A stretch of DNA of 64,000 nucleotides from an uncultured Lachnospiraceae bacterium (GCA_946558695.1 CAMNTQ010000005.1:28057-92056); one strand, 5' to 3'; counted from the stretch's first letter, positions 26,111 to 34,795 are shown. Program-made: numbers and translations. The notes: a model not told the origin generated them from the sequence alone.

Positions 26111-27676
26111 CTACGGATACAAAATCTCTTTGTCATAAAATACAGATTTTTTGTCCAATTCCTCAAACATCTTCTCATATCCATACTTCTCCGCAAGCGT
26201 CTGTTCTTCCGAAAACAAGTTAGTACCCAGCCCCAATCTGTTTCCTTCAATCCGGGCTCCAATACATGCTAATGTGGTCGGGAAAACATCCATCGTGGTA
26301 AATTTTCTATTCTTTTCCTGAACAGGCTGCACAGAAGAATTAATAAAAGCATTATAGACTTTTCTCGTTGTCTCTCCATGATGCTTGTCATATTTTAAAT
26401 CAGCATAATAATCCGTATCCATGCTACAGTGGTCTCCTATGATTACGATGGAAGTATTGTCATAGAAATCCTGCTGCTGAATCCATTTCACAAATTCATG
26501 AACTTGCGCCGACGCACATGCCCACACATTCGAATACTGCTCATTATATGTATCAGGACATTTCTTACAGATATACCCATCCTGATGGTGCGTATCCACT
26601 GTCAACATTGAAAAGTTAAAAGGCTCTTCTTTTTCTGCCATCGCCAATATCTTTTCTTTGGCATACTCATATAGCTTAATATCTTCAAATCCCCACCATA
26701 CTTTATAATCTTCCGGCAGTTTCCCTTCTTCTTTTGCGGAATAATAATCCCATATTTCATAATCTCCATGTTGTGTAAAATACGAAGTACGACCGCCAAA
26801 ATTAAAGTCGGAGCCAGCCATAAAGTAATTCTTATAGCCTTCTTTTTCCAATATTTCCCCCATGCTTATCGCTCCCGGCATAAAAGAAGCATAGTGCTTC
26901 ATAGAGTTATCTTCCTCCTGGTCATTGCCTTTATCACTATAAGCAAATAGCTTTAACGGCAGTCCTGACGTTTCTGCCACCAGTGCTGCGATCGTCCATC
27001 CGCAGGCAGGCGCCACTACCGCTCCCTCAATCTTATCAGAATGAGAAAAGCTGACATTATCTTTCGCCAAAGCAGTCATCTCAGGAATGTAATTTGTGTC
27101 AAACACTCCTCCGTTCTTTTTATCCTGAGCAGAGGATTCTGCTGATTCCACATAGATGCAAATAAGATTACGTTTCTTCTTTGGAAAAGTAATTTCGACA
27201 TCCGCAGGACTTACATATTCTTCTTTAATGAAATTAGATTGAGCGGCCTGGTTTTTCACGAAACCGACAAACCCAAACGTACAATCTGCAGAATATACAA
27301 TCCCTCCAATCCACACCATAAAAAGCAGCATCCATAATACAATCGGTAAATGCAGCGGATAAATCTGAATTCTTTGTTTTTTTTCTTTTATCTTAAGCAC
27401 AAAAAAGTACTTATATTTAGAAGGGAAATAAGCAATCGCCAGCTCCGCTGAAAACAGCAGTACCGCAGGACATAACGCTCTTTTTATAAAATCACTGATA
27501 AACTCATTTGATGTGCCTTTTAACGGCATATTAAGATGAAATACGATTTCCCCAAACCCAATATTTCCAAAATTATTTTTTGCCCACAATAAACTAAAAG
27601 AAAGAAGCAGACACAAAAATACAATTACCTGTAACAGGACATTTTTGCCTATTACTTTAGTTCTCTTTAAAATCAT
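26111..27676 (-). CDS. Sulfatase-fold phosphoglycerol transferase (MdoB/LtaS-like)
   Basis: A 521-residue membrane enzyme with about three to four N-terminal helices (about residues 10-30, 60-78, 108-128) and an extracellular alkaline-phosphatase/sulfatase-type domain. The presumed nucleophile lies in ACGWTIAALVAETSGLPL, wording that matches the MdoB group; metal ligands are in YVESAES, IGDHCSMDTDY and KHHGET. Such enzymes move phosphoglycerol from phosphatidylglycerol to glycans or build lipoteichoic acid polymers at the outer leaflet. Its start overlaps the end of the upstream small membrane protein gene by 20 bases, indicating coupling. No terminator is seen before the AAA gene, so 27.9-24.6 kb may be one unit. 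Confidence 0.85.
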   Translation of the reverse strand: MILKRTKVIGKNVLLQVIVFLCLLLSFSLLWAKNNFGNIGFGEIVFHLNMPLKGTSNEFISDFIKRALCPAVLLFSAELAIAYFPSKYKYFFVLKIKEKKQRIQIYPLHLPIVLWMLLFMVWIGGIVYSADCTFGFVGFVKNQAAQSNFIKEEYVSPADVEITFPKKKRNLICIYVESAESSAQDKKNGGVFDTNYIPEMTALAKDNVSFSHSDKIEGAVVAPACGWTIAALVAETSGLPLKLFAYSDKGNDQEEDNSMKHYASFMPGAISMGEILEKEGYKNYFMAGSDFNFGGRTSYFTQHGDYEIWDYYSAKEEGKLPEDYKVWWGFEDIKLYEYAKEKILAMAEKEEPFNFSMLTVDTHHQDGYICKKCPDTYNEQYSNVWACASAQVHEFVKWIQQQDFYDNTSIVIIGDHCSMDTDYYADLKYDKHHGETTRKVYNAFINSSVQPVQEKNRKFTTMDVFPTTLACIGARIEGNRLGLGTNLFSEEQTLAEKYGYEKMFEELDKKSVFYDKEILYP

Positions 27677-28010
27677 CCTTTGTATCCTTTCTATTCTCTT
27701 TTGTTTCTATTGATATTTCAACCCTCTTTTTCAGCATTGCAAACACGATACCGCAGATTACACTGACAACCACAGAAAAAACAAATGCTGTACTTCCATA
27801 TTCAACAGTATTCGTTCCGTCCGGTAATGCAATAATTTTTACTTTGTCCAGCGGATACAATATAATTATTGTAAATACTGCGTTGAAAGCTCCATAACAG
27901 ATCAGTTCAATAACAGCCGTATACCAATCCGGCGGACTAATCTTCGAACATTTTTGCGCTAATAAATAAGTAATCGCGGCCGGACCAAATATAAATAAAA
28001 ATTGAAACAT
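27657..28010 (-). CDS. Small membrane protein of unknown function
   Basis: A 117-residue protein with three probable membrane segments (about residues 1-18, 34-55 and 74-95) and a charged C-terminal tail (KKRVEISIETKENRKDTKDD). No family was recognised. GGGAGG lies seven bases before the ATG. It overlaps the MdoB-like gene by 20 bases and is probably co-translated with it, suggesting an accessory role in the same glycan or lipid modification. Confidence 0.75.
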   Translation of the reverse strand: MFQFLFIFGPAAITYLLAQKCSKISPPDWYTAVIELICYGAFNAVFTIIILYPLDKVKIIALPDGTNTVEYGSTAFVFSVVVSVICGIVFAMLKKRVEISIETKENRKDTKDDFKEN

Positions 28011-28162
28011 CTTCTTTCTTCCTCCCAAAATCACATTAAAATCTATCCTTGCTGACTAAACCACGGAATCTCATCCATCCCATTGTCCTATTTTCTTACC
28101 ATTAATTTTTATATCCCCAAAATTATATGATATACGACGTTATTTTGCAATAATAAACCGAC

Positions 28163-28191
28163 TTGATTTTTCGCTCTCCCCATGCTATACT
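28163..28191 (+). promoter_or_regulatory. Promoter of the first preQ1 leader
   Basis: TTGATT (28163-28168), 17-base spacer, TATACT (28186-28191). The surrounding 45 bases are about 90 percent identical to the promoter at 30052-30080. Confidence 0.8.
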
Positions 28192-28206
28192 CATGTTTGT
28201 TGCAAA

Positions 28207-28250
28207 GCCGAGTGTTCGAGACCTTCCACTTGTAAAACAAAACTTAAAGT
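28207..28250 (+). ncRNA. preQ1-I riboswitch aptamer, copy 1 (possibly degenerate)
   Basis: Stem CGAGTG/CACTTG encloses the loop TTCGAGACCTTC, then TAAAACAAAACTTAAAG. This matches the class I preQ1 aptamer layout (short hairpin, TTC-AG loop, A-rich tail with CTAA). Compared with the queT copy, the tail has CTTAAAG instead of CTAAAGG, which weakens the loop-tail pseudoknot. It is followed by hairpins and a terminator, suggesting transcriptional control of the following gene. Confidence 0.7.
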
Positions 28251-28281
28251 TTCACCGTTTTATCGGTGCTTATCATAAGAC

Positions 28282-28320
28282 AAACGCCTCGGAAATTCAA
28301 GATTTGCGGGGTGTTTTTGT
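28282..28320 (+). terminator. Terminator downstream of the first preQ1 aptamer
   Basis: AAACGCCTCG pairs with CGGGGTGTTT (loop 15 bases) followed by TTTTGTTT. A second small stem CACCG/CGGTG lies at 28253-28268 between aptamer and terminator and may be part of the switch. Confidence 0.7.
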
Positions 28321-28386
28321 TTATCTTGTTTCATTTTCTGCCGGACAGATTTGGGCAAATATATGGAATTGAAAAGGAGAATACAG

Positions 28387-28860
28387 ATGATAAATAATTA
28401 TGAATTGCAAGTACGCTGCATTGGATTAGAAAACAATGATATATTCCCGTTAGAAAATACGGGCAGAGGGAAAAATATATCACCAGCATTTGAACTTGAA
28501 AATCTTTCCCCTGCGGCAAAAACTATTGCCATTACGTTGGAAGATATTAAACATCCTCTTTTCAAAAATTTTACACATTGGGTTATATGGAATATTCCAG
28601 CAACGCAGAATATTATGAGGGCGATTCCTCACGGAAAAAACGTGGTAGCTCTTAATAATGCTGTTCAAGGAATTGCCTATGGCTGGCACAAATATGCCGG
28701 CCCGAAACCGCCCAAAGGAAAGCGACATAAATACTGTTTTACAGTTTATGTATTGGATTGCGAGCTTACTTTAGGGGCTAATTCGACAAAAAGCAGATTT
28801 ATGAAACACGCTAAAAACCATATTCTTCAACAAGCTGCTATCATTGGATTGTTTGAATAA
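28387..28860 (+). CDS. YbhB/YbcL family (PEBP-like) protein
   Basis: A 157-residue phosphatidylethanolamine-binding-like protein. Family features: GKNISPAFELENL, a ligand-pocket strand IAITLEDIKHPLFKNFTHWVIWNIPA (variant of the usual DPDAP...HWVxxNIP) and YAGPKPPKGKRHKYCFTVYVLD matching the GPxPPxGxHxYxF block. The role in bacteria is unclear. AAGGAG precedes the ATG by seven bases; an upstream in-frame GTG/ATG lacks this. The gene lies 67 bases behind a terminator that follows a preQ1-type aptamer, an unexpected regulatory setting for this family. Confidence 0.9.
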   Translation: MINNYELQVRCIGLENNDIFPLENTGRGKNISPAFELENLSPAAKTIAITLEDIKHPLFKNFTHWVIWNIPATQNIMRAIPHGKNVVALNNAVQGIAYGWHKYAGPKPPKGKRHKYCFTVYVLDCELTLGANSTKSRFMKHAKNHILQQAAIIGLFE

Positions 28861-28948
28861 TTTCTGATAATACAAAAGCGTTTTGGGAAATGATAATTAA
28901 GATTTACAAAAAGTGCCGGATTACATTACAGAATCCAAATCTGCTATC

Positions 28949-29836
28949 TTAATATCCAATCCTAAAATAGTCCAAATACGCTTTATATTTATCCTGTGCC
29001 GTCAGGCAGGTATCTGTCAGATATCCCCTCTCGTTATCCCACTCCTTCAATCCCCGATAATAGAATAATTTCAGATTATCCTCGATAATAAACGGAACAA
29101 TGTTATATTTCAGACACTCTTTAAACATAATCAGCCTGCCCACACGGCCGTTGCCGTCCTGAAAGGGGTGAATCCGCTCAAACCTCACGTGAAAGTCCAG
29201 AAGATCATCAAAAGTCTTTTCTTCCTTCGCATGATACCCCATAACCATAGCCTTCATTTTACCGGCAACTTCTTCCGGAAGCGCAGTGTCCATACCACCT
29301 ACTTCATTTGGCAGTCTCTTATAATCCCCCACTGCAAACCACTCTTTTTTAGAATCACTGGTTCCGCTTTTCAAAATCAGGTGCAATTCCTTAATAAACC
29401 TCTCAGTCAATGCAACCTTCGCACGGTCAATAATAAAGTCAATGCAACGAAAATGATTGACTGTTTCAATCACGTCATCCACATTGAGAACCTCGTTTTC
29501 CACACCAATCGTATTGGTTTCAAAAATATATCTGGTCTGGTCGTGGGTCAGGCGGCTGCCTTCCATATGGTTTGAGTTGTATGTGAAATCAATCTGCGTT
29601 TTATGGTAAATCCCACCAGAATATTTGTTTGCTTTCTGTTCCTGCAAAATATTCAGCAAAGCCGGCTGTTGTGCCCTTTTATTGGAACGCTCCGGTTTTT
29701 CTGCATTTTCAGGGATATTCCATGTCCTGCCGGTAAGAAATGCGCCGTTCACACGTCCCTTGGCGCAATAATTTCTTACGCTGCGCTCCGATAGATTCCA
29801 TCTTTTTGCTGTTTCACTAACCGAAAAATATCGCAT
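28949..29836 (-). CDS. Fic family protein with N-terminal helix-turn-helix
   Basis: A 295-residue protein. The first 45 residues (MRYFSVSETAKRWNLSERSV) resemble a MerR/excisionase-type DNA-binding module. The Fic core has an intact active loop HPFQDGNGRVGRL starting near residue 220, consistent with AMP transfer to a target hydroxyl. An inhibitory helix motif SNHMEG, fitting [ST]xxxE[GN], lies ahead of the core near residue 95, so this would be a class II, self-inhibited Fic. The ATG follows GGAGG at seven bases; the 54 upstream codons cover its own promoter and are rejected. An inverted repeat overlaps its -35 box and could be an autoregulatory operator. No antitoxin gene is adjacent. Confidence 0.9.
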   Translation of the reverse strand: MRYFSVSETAKRWNLSERSVRNYCAKGRVNGAFLTGRTWNIPENAEKPERSNKRAQQPALLNILQEQKANKYSGGIYHKTQIDFTYNSNHMEGSRLTHDQTRYIFETNTIGVENEVLNVDDVIETVNHFRCIDFIIDRAKVALTERFIKELHLILKSGTSDSKKEWFAVGDYKRLPNEVGGMDTALPEEVAGKMKAMVMGYHAKEEKTFDDLLDFHVRFERIHPFQDGNGRVGRLIMFKECLKYNIVPFIIEDNLKLFYYRGLKEWDNERGYLTDTCLTAQDKYKAYLDYFRIGY

Positions 29837-29891
29837 CTGGTTTCCTCCGTTTATTTCTGTTGACATTACATCTGCACACTGCATTTTCACT

Positions 29892-29920
29892 ACTATATTA
29901 GTGTACCATATTATCGGCAA
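29892..29920 (-). promoter_or_regulatory. Promoter of the Fic gene
   Basis: Minus strand TTGCCG (29920-29915), 17-base spacer, TATAGT (29897-29892). The -35 hexamer is inside the left arm of the inverted repeat at 29915-29961. Confidence 0.65.
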
Positions 29921-29961
29921 TAAATACAAATAATCTTTTGTTTTCATGGCATTTATTGCCG
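29915..29961. promoter_or_regulatory. Inverted repeat upstream of fic, candidate operator
   Basis: CGGCAATAAATAC (29915-29927) and GCATTTATTGCCG (29949-29961) match at 12 of 13 positions with 21 bases between. Two half-sites on opposite strands around the -35 element fit a dimeric repressor, possibly the HTH domain of the Fic protein itself. Confidence 0.6.
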
Positions 29962-30051
29962 ATTTCAGAAATATACCCTGATCACGTCCTATCTCCAAAG
30001 CGGATGCACGGAATTATAAAAAACTTACAGAACCGCCAATTCAGGCAGGGC

Positions 30052-30080
30052 TTGATTTTTCTCTCTCCCCATGCTATACT
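30052..30080 (+). promoter_or_regulatory. Promoter of queT leader
   Basis: TTGATT (30052-30057), 17-base spacer, TATACT (30075-30080). Near-duplicate of the promoter at 28163-28191. A GC-rich hairpin CGGCGG/CCGCCG (30128-30142) lies between promoter and aptamer and is missing from the other copy. Confidence 0.82.
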
Positions 30081-30151
30081 CATATCTGTTGTAAAGTCCT
30101 CAAAAACCAAGGTCTTATGGGGCTTTCCGGCGGTCACCGCCGTTAAATGTG

Positions 30152-30194
30152 CCGAGTGTTCGAGACCTTCCACTCGTAAAACAAAACTAAAGGA
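30152..30194 (+). ncRNA. preQ1-I riboswitch of queT
   Basis: Stem CGAGTG/CACTCG encloses TTCGAGACCTTC, followed by TAAAACAAAACTAAAGGAG. The loop CCTT can pair with AAGG of the tail, which is also the Shine-Dalgarno of queT. This is the pseudoknot geometry of translational class I preQ1 switches: ligand binding would hide the ribosome site. Confidence 0.87.
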
Positions 30195-30204
30195 GAATAA
30201 AAAT

Positions 30205-30699
30205 ATGAAAAACAAAAACACAGCATTCTTAACTCAGGCGGCTATGATTGCCGCTGCCTATGTAGTACTGACACTTCTGTTCAGGCCAATCTCTTTCGGA
30301 GAGATTCAGGTACGTATTTCCGAGGCGCTCACCATACTGCCGCTCTTTACCCCTGCCGCAGTACCGGGAGTTTTTGTGGGCTGTCTGATTGCCAACATCA
30401 TCGGCGGAGCAATCTTGCCTGATATCGTCTTCGGCAGTCTGGCTACGCTCATCGGTGCTGTATTTACTTACCGCCTGAAAGAACTAAATCCGTTTCTCGG
30501 ACCAATACCCCCGATTGTCTCCAATACCATCATCGTGCCATTCGTACTATTCTACGGATACGGTGTTAATCTGCCGATTCCGTTCCTGATGCTTACGGTC
30601 GGCATCGGAGAAGTACTTTCCTGCGGAGTTTTAGGACTTTTATTATACACCGCCCTGAAAAGATACCGAACAATCTTGTTCCGCCCAACTCCCATCTGA
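30205..30699 (+). CDS. queT: QueT family queuosine-precursor transporter
   Basis: A 164-residue membrane protein with about five hydrophobic segments, typical of the substrate-binding S component QueT of an energy-coupling factor importer. Landmarks are FRPISFGEIQVRISEAL and FVGCLIANIIGGAILPDIVFGSLATL. It takes up preQ1/preQ0-type precursors for tRNA queuosine modification together with a shared ECF module encoded elsewhere. The start at MKNKNTAFL follows AAAGGAG; the long upstream open frame covers the riboswitch and is not coding. The preQ1 aptamer directly upstream strongly supports the function. Confidence 0.93.
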   Translation: MKNKNTAFLTQAAMIAAAYVVLTLLFRPISFGEIQVRISEALTILPLFTPAAVPGVFVGCLIANIIGGAILPDIVFGSLATLIGAVFTYRLKELNPFLGPIPPIVSNTIIVPFVLFYGYGVNLPIPFLMLTVGIGEVLSCGVLGLLLYTALKRYRTILFRPTPI

Positions 30700-30704
30700 A
30701 CATA

Positions 30705-30741
30705 TGAAAAAAGAGCTCAAGATCTTTGATGTCTTGAGCTC
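30705..30741 (-). terminator. Terminator of the ABC exporter operon
   Basis: A perfect ten-base stem GAGCTCAAGA/TCTTGAGCTC followed on the minus strand by TTTTTTC. It ends the 34.8-30.8 kb operon and lies just after the convergent queT stop. Confidence 0.85.
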
Positions 30742-30758
30742 ATAAATATCCTCAAAAT

Positions 30759-31439
30759 CTATCTTCGCTTCATCACCTCTTCTCCAATCCTTCCGTCTTT
30801 CACCCGCACGATCCTTGACCCGTACTTTGCAAGATTCGTGTCATGGGTCACCATGACGACCGTCATTCCCTGTCGATTCAATCCCTTAAGATACTCCATA
30901 ACAATCCCCGAATTATAGTGGTCCAAATTCCCTGTAGGCTCGTCTGCCAGCAAAATGCGTGGCTCATTCACGACTGCTCTCGCAATTGCAGCCCGCTGCT
31001 GCTCCCCTCCCGACATCTGGGAAATATACTTTTTCTCCAAATGTTCCATCCCAAACTCCAAAAGCAGCCGCCGCACCTTCTTCTCCCTTTCTCTGCGGAG
31101 CATCCCCGCATATCCCAAAGGAACAGCGATATTTTCCAGCACATTCAGCTGAGGGATCAGATGATACGCCTGAAACACAAAACCAATCTTCTGATTGCGG
31201 ATTCTCGCACATTCCCTCTTTCCCAATCCGCCCACATCTTCATGGTCCAGCTCATAATGCCCCGCCGTCGCCTCATCCAGAAGACCGAGAATGTTGAGCA
31301 GCGTAGATTTCCCGCTGCCCGACTCCCCGTATATGCAGACAAACTCTCCCTCTCCGATTGACAGGCTGACGCCCTTAAGCACCTCTGTCTTTACTGTTCC
31401 ATTGTGATACGTTTTCCCTATTTTATCCAGCAAAATCAT
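30759..31439 (-). CDS. ABC transporter ATP-binding protein (MacB/LolD-like)
   Basis: A 226-residue ATPase with Walker A GESGSGKST, Q-loop FVFQAYHL, signature MSGGEQQRAAIARAV, Walker B ILLADEPTGNLD and H-loop VMVTHDT. It is last in a four-gene operon with two FtsX-type permeases and a broken beta-propeller lipoprotein gene. GGAGAGG lies eight bases before the chosen ATG. The complex probably exports or extracts a lipid, peptide or lipoprotein using energy from ATP in the cytoplasm. Confidence 0.93.
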   Translation of the reverse strand: MILLDKIGKTYHNGTVKTEVLKGVSLSIGEGEFVCIYGESGSGKSTLLNILGLLDEATAGHYELDHEDVGGLGKRECARIRNQKIGFVFQAYHLIPQLNVLENIAVPLGYAGMLRREREKKVRRLLLEFGMEHLEKKYISQMSGGEQQRAAIARAVVNEPRILLADEPTGNLDHYNSGIVMEYLKGLNRQGMTVVMVTHDTNLAKYGSRIVRVKDGRIGEEVMKRR

Positions 31440-31501
31440 AAAAATCACCTCTCCTTATCCCGCCGGAACCTCTTTCAGTGTCCATTTAAAAGTGTAACAG
31501 T

Positions 31502-32632
31502 TCAGTCTTCGATTTCACTGTTACTTAAAAGCCCCGCAATCTTCCTGTTTTTTAACTTCCGAAAAATCAGGAAAGAGACAACGCCAGTGATCGCGGCGCA
31601 CACCATGCCGCCAAGCAGGCAAGTGCGTACATCTCCCCGGACATCAATATAGCCGATCATAATGCCCAGATCCGTGTGACAGGTAAGCGCCCACCCTGCC
31701 AATAAGCCCAGCAGCGTACCAAAACCGTTTAAAAACAGGATTTCCAGAAAAATCTCCCAACACAACTGCCTCTCGTCCGCCCCGCACGCAAGCTCAATTC
31801 CAAACTCCTCCTCCCGATGCTCAAACAAAAGCCCGAATATCCCAAGCATCCCAAAGGAAAATGTAACCATGCTTAAAGTCCCTGCTTTATTTATCATTCC
31901 GATAGAGAGTTTCACTTTATAAGAGTGATTCTTAAGCTCCGTTTCCGGTGCATAGACCTGATAATGGAATTTCTTTTCATGGGCGGCATACAGATACCTT
32001 TCTATCTCCCGGGAAACCGTTTCGGCATCCGACAGCTCCAACGATTTCCACTCCGCATGGATCATGGCATCCGAAATCTCATCCTGCATCTGCTCCATAT
32101 ATTCCACAGGCGCAGCCACACAGCCGCTCAGCACAATTTCCCCTGTCTCCGTCTTCCACTTCTGACTTTCCAGCTCCTCCGGCATCTTTTGCATCTGCAA
32201 TTCCGGAAACGGATTTACCCCTTTCTCCCCGATTCCCTGTACTTCCCGCCCCCAGTAAGAAGACCCTTTCTCCAGCCCCGCCTGGCTGTAATCCAAAAGA
32301 ATCACCAAAAACTCATAATTTTCTTCCTTCCCTGCAAAAAACTGCGGAACCGCAACATAGAAAAATGTCTTATCACCCGTCAGCCCTTGGAGCTTTTCAT
32401 AATCTTCCTTCGTAAACGCCTGCCCGTCAGAAGCGTCCCCATCACAGTAAATCCTCAAGACCAGATCCCTGTCCTGTCCCTTTCTTTCCGCCTCTTCTCT
32501 CGCCAACGAATAAAACAAATTTGCCGAATACACGAACACACTCATTCCAAGGGCAATCTCCGCAATCATCAATATAGAGATCCGCCTGTTCCACCACAAC
32601 GTCCGCAATACCTTCCCGACAATATACCTCAT
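31502..32632 (-). CDS. FtsX-like ABC permease, second of two
   Basis: A 376-residue protein with one N-terminal helix (about residues 17-37), a roughly 210-residue extracellular domain and three C-terminal helices (about 248-268, 298-320 and 338-358), the MacB/FtsX layout. The cytoplasmic loop EHREEEFGIELACGADERQLCWEIFLE fits the coupling-helix region. Its ATG overlaps the stop of the preceding permease by four bases (ATGA), indicating coupled translation and a heterodimeric transporter. Substrate unknown. Confidence 0.86.
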   Translation of the reverse strand: MRYIVGKVLRTLWWNRRISILMIAEIALGMSVFVYSANLFYSLAREEAERKGQDRDLVLRIYCDGDASDGQAFTKEDYEKLQGLTGDKTFFYVAVPQFFAGKEENYEFLVILLDYSQAGLEKGSSYWGREVQGIGEKGVNPFPELQMQKMPEELESQKWKTETGEIVLSGCVAAPVEYMEQMQDEISDAMIHAEWKSLELSDAETVSREIERYLYAAHEKKFHYQVYAPETELKNHSYKVKLSIGMINKAGTLSMVTFSFGMLGIFGLLFEHREEEFGIELACGADERQLCWEIFLEILFLNGFGTLLGLLAGWALTCHTDLGIMIGYIDVRGDVRTCLLGGMVCAAITGVVSFLIFRKLKNRKIAGLLSNSEIED

Positions 32633-33756
32633 TGCATATCCCTCACTCTAAGCATCCTACTGATTGATTTCCTCCTGACCGCCCGCATCACCGCCCACGT
32701 CAGAATCCCGCACATGAGAAACGATATTACCGAAAACACAAGCACTGCCTCTCTGTCCAAAACTACCGCGCTGCCCAATCCAAAAATCTCCGCCAACGGA
32801 AAAGCAGTAAGAAGGACAAAGCCTACGGCGGCGGCCGTAATCATCAGCGTCTCAAAAAACAGACACAATTTCACTTCTCCTTCCGCTGCCCCCAGCGCCA
32901 TATTGACCCCGATCACCTGCTGCTCATTTTCCAGTTTTCTCGTGAGAACGATGCTCTCATTCAGTATGAAAAACAAAAGCGCCGCTCCCGCCGCAGCTCC
33001 CCTCAGAAACCTCCATCGGGTCTTTGCCGCAAGCGCATTTTCATAAAGGGTTTCCCCTTGCGTAACTTCCAGTATCTTTGCCGTCTCATCCGCGCCTTCA
33101 ATCTGCCGCGCGATGCCTTCCGCCGCACCTTTTTCCGCCGCAGCGTCTTTCTCCCCAGCCGCAGCTCCTTTCGGAACAATGCAGGAAAACTGTATCAGGC
33201 TCTCTTTCCTGTACGCCCTTTCCATAGCACGGTAAGGAAGGATAATCCCGGAGTACTCATCCTCCATCAGCCCGATAACCTCAAACTGCTCCTCCCGAAG
33301 CTTAAAAAAGTCTCCAATCCCGCAGGAATATTCCTTTGCATACCGCCGGTTCAACAGACAGACATTCTTCCCGTTCTTAAATTCGTTCTCCGCAAACGTC
33401 CGGCCAGAAACCTCGGGCAGCGGATAAAAATAATGCCCGTCAATCCCTTTTACCGTCACATACTGATGGTTCCATTCCGCCATATCCTCCTCATAATATG
33501 CGCTGACGGACATCCCTTTCACCGCCTCCGCATCTACAGCGTCAAACCTCTCCCCCAGCCAATCAATCTGCACGGCATTCTCCATCCCCTCAAACGTCGT
33601 ATAATAAATCACCCGGTCCGCCGACCTGATATTCGCGATGCAATAAGCCGGAAGTAAAAGCCCCGCATAAAAGGAAAAAACGTACAAAACATACCGCCTT
33701 TTTTCAACCTTGACTCTCTGGAAAACCTGATGGAACAAATATCCGATCCTTCTCAT
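32629..33756 (-). CDS. FtsX-like ABC permease, first of two
   Basis: A 375-residue protein with the same layout: N-terminal helix (about residues 20-40), extracellular domain with a MacB-periplasmic-core-like region, and three C-terminal helices near 235-255, 295-318 and 330-355. GGGAGG lies nine bases before the ATG MRRIGYLF. The open frame extends 53 codons further up into the end of the lipoprotein pseudogene, but those codons are basic and lack a ribosome site. With the next gene it should form the membrane part of the exporter. Confidence 0.86.
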   Translation of the reverse strand: MRRIGYLFHQVFQRVKVEKRRYVLYVFSFYAGLLLPAYCIANIRSADRVIYYTTFEGMENAVQIDWLGERFDAVDAEAVKGMSVSAYYEEDMAEWNHQYVTVKGIDGHYFYPLPEVSGRTFAENEFKNGKNVCLLNRRYAKEYSCGIGDFFKLREEQFEVIGLMEDEYSGIILPYRAMERAYRKESLIQFSCIVPKGAAAGEKDAAAEKGAAEGIARQIEGADETAKILEVTQGETLYENALAAKTRWRFLRGAAAGAALLFFILNESIVLTRKLENEQQVIGVNMALGAAEGEVKLCLFFETLMITAAAVGFVLLTAFPLAEIFGLGSAVVLDREAVLVFSVISFLMCGILTWAVMRAVRRKSISRMLRVRDMQ

Positions 33757-33781
33757 AATCTTCTGCCTCCCCTTATTTGTC

Positions 33782-34795
33782 TCACTGTTTCTTACCGCAT
33801 CGGAATATCTTCCCGGCCTTCGGCAGCACGATATAATACTCCCCTCCTGCGCCCTTTTTAATCTGCGGATATGTCTCATCCTCAAGCCCCTGTATATACG
33901 CGACTGTCTCCTCATACCGCCCGTCCATGCCTAACACCATAACGGCTCCCGCGGCCCCCGAACAGCACACTAGCCTTTCTTCATCTAGAATAAAATCCGT
34001 TATGTTAAATCCATAGGGCAGCTCACACACCTTTTCCAGCTCCTTCCCCTTTACCGCAAAAAGCCATTCCGGGGCATTGGTCGTGCCTCCAAAGCTGTCG
34101 TTTTCTTTATCGTAATACCGGACCATAGAATTTACCGCATAGATTCCATTCTCGCGTCCAAAAACAGAACCAATAAAATTCTCTCCCGCCTCTTTTTCCT
34201 TTCCATCCTTGTACCAGTCAATTACGGAATTTTTTAACGAAAGCCCTGTAACATATATCCCGTCTTTACTGACAGCCAAATCTTGCGGCAGATAATCCGG
34301 ATCCGTCTCTTTTGTATTTTTCAGTTCTACTTCTCCAATATAAGCCAACTCCCTGTCAAGGATCTGTATTCTCTGATTCCCTTGGTCGATGATATACACC
34401 TTGTCCTGATATCCCGCAATGGCTCCCGGCGCTGAGAACTCCCCTTCCCCACTCCCAGTCTTTCCCACCTTTTTTACCACATTCCCTTCCCCGTCCGCCT
34501 TAACGACACAGTCGTTTTCCCTGTCCGTGATGATTATCCCGTCTTCCCCGCACAAAATCCCGCCCGGACGCAAGTCTGCCCTACATCTCCATTCTTCGCA
34601 GATATACTCCTGCCTATATACATCCTCCAGCGATGCCAACGCCGAATCCTGCGCTTTCAAAACATCCTCCTCATAAATCGGCAGCACCTTATCCTTCGAC
34701 TACTCCATCAGCCGATAACTGTCACTCTTCTGGCATCCCACCGCACAGACAGATGCCAGACAGATAACACCGCATAAAATCATCCTCTTTCCCAT
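33782..34795 (-). pseudogene. Beta-propeller (NHL/six-bladed type) lipoprotein interrupted by an amber codon
   Basis: A 337-codon frame beginning with ATG at 34795 after AAAGGGG. It codes for a lipoprotein signal (MGKRMILCGVICLASVCAVGC, split here only as description of residues 1-21, lipid cysteine 21) and then reaches TAG at 34702-34700 (codon 32). The same frame continues without stop to 33782 as a beta-propeller-like region with NHL wording (GSGEGEFSAPGAIAG, VYIIDQGNQRIQIL). A GTG at 34687 with AAGGA upstream could restart translation but would lose the signal peptide. It is first in the exporter operon and probably supplied its extracellular partner. Amber read-through or sequencing error are alternatives. 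Confidence 0.82.

Noticed and set aside
28949..29836. Fic gene considered as toxin of a toxin-antitoxin pair
   Set aside because: No small antitoxin gene flanks it; an internal inhibitory motif makes a separate antitoxin unnecessary.
31925..33046. Plus-strand 373-codon open frame opposite the two FtsX permeases
   Set aside because: The protein is His/Arg/Pro/Leu-rich shadow sequence, crosses both permease genes and their overlap, and has no start signal.
30759..34795. ABC operon considered as a lantibiotic biosynthesis or immunity cluster
   Set aside because: No precursor peptide, LanB/C/M or radical SAM enzyme is present nearby.
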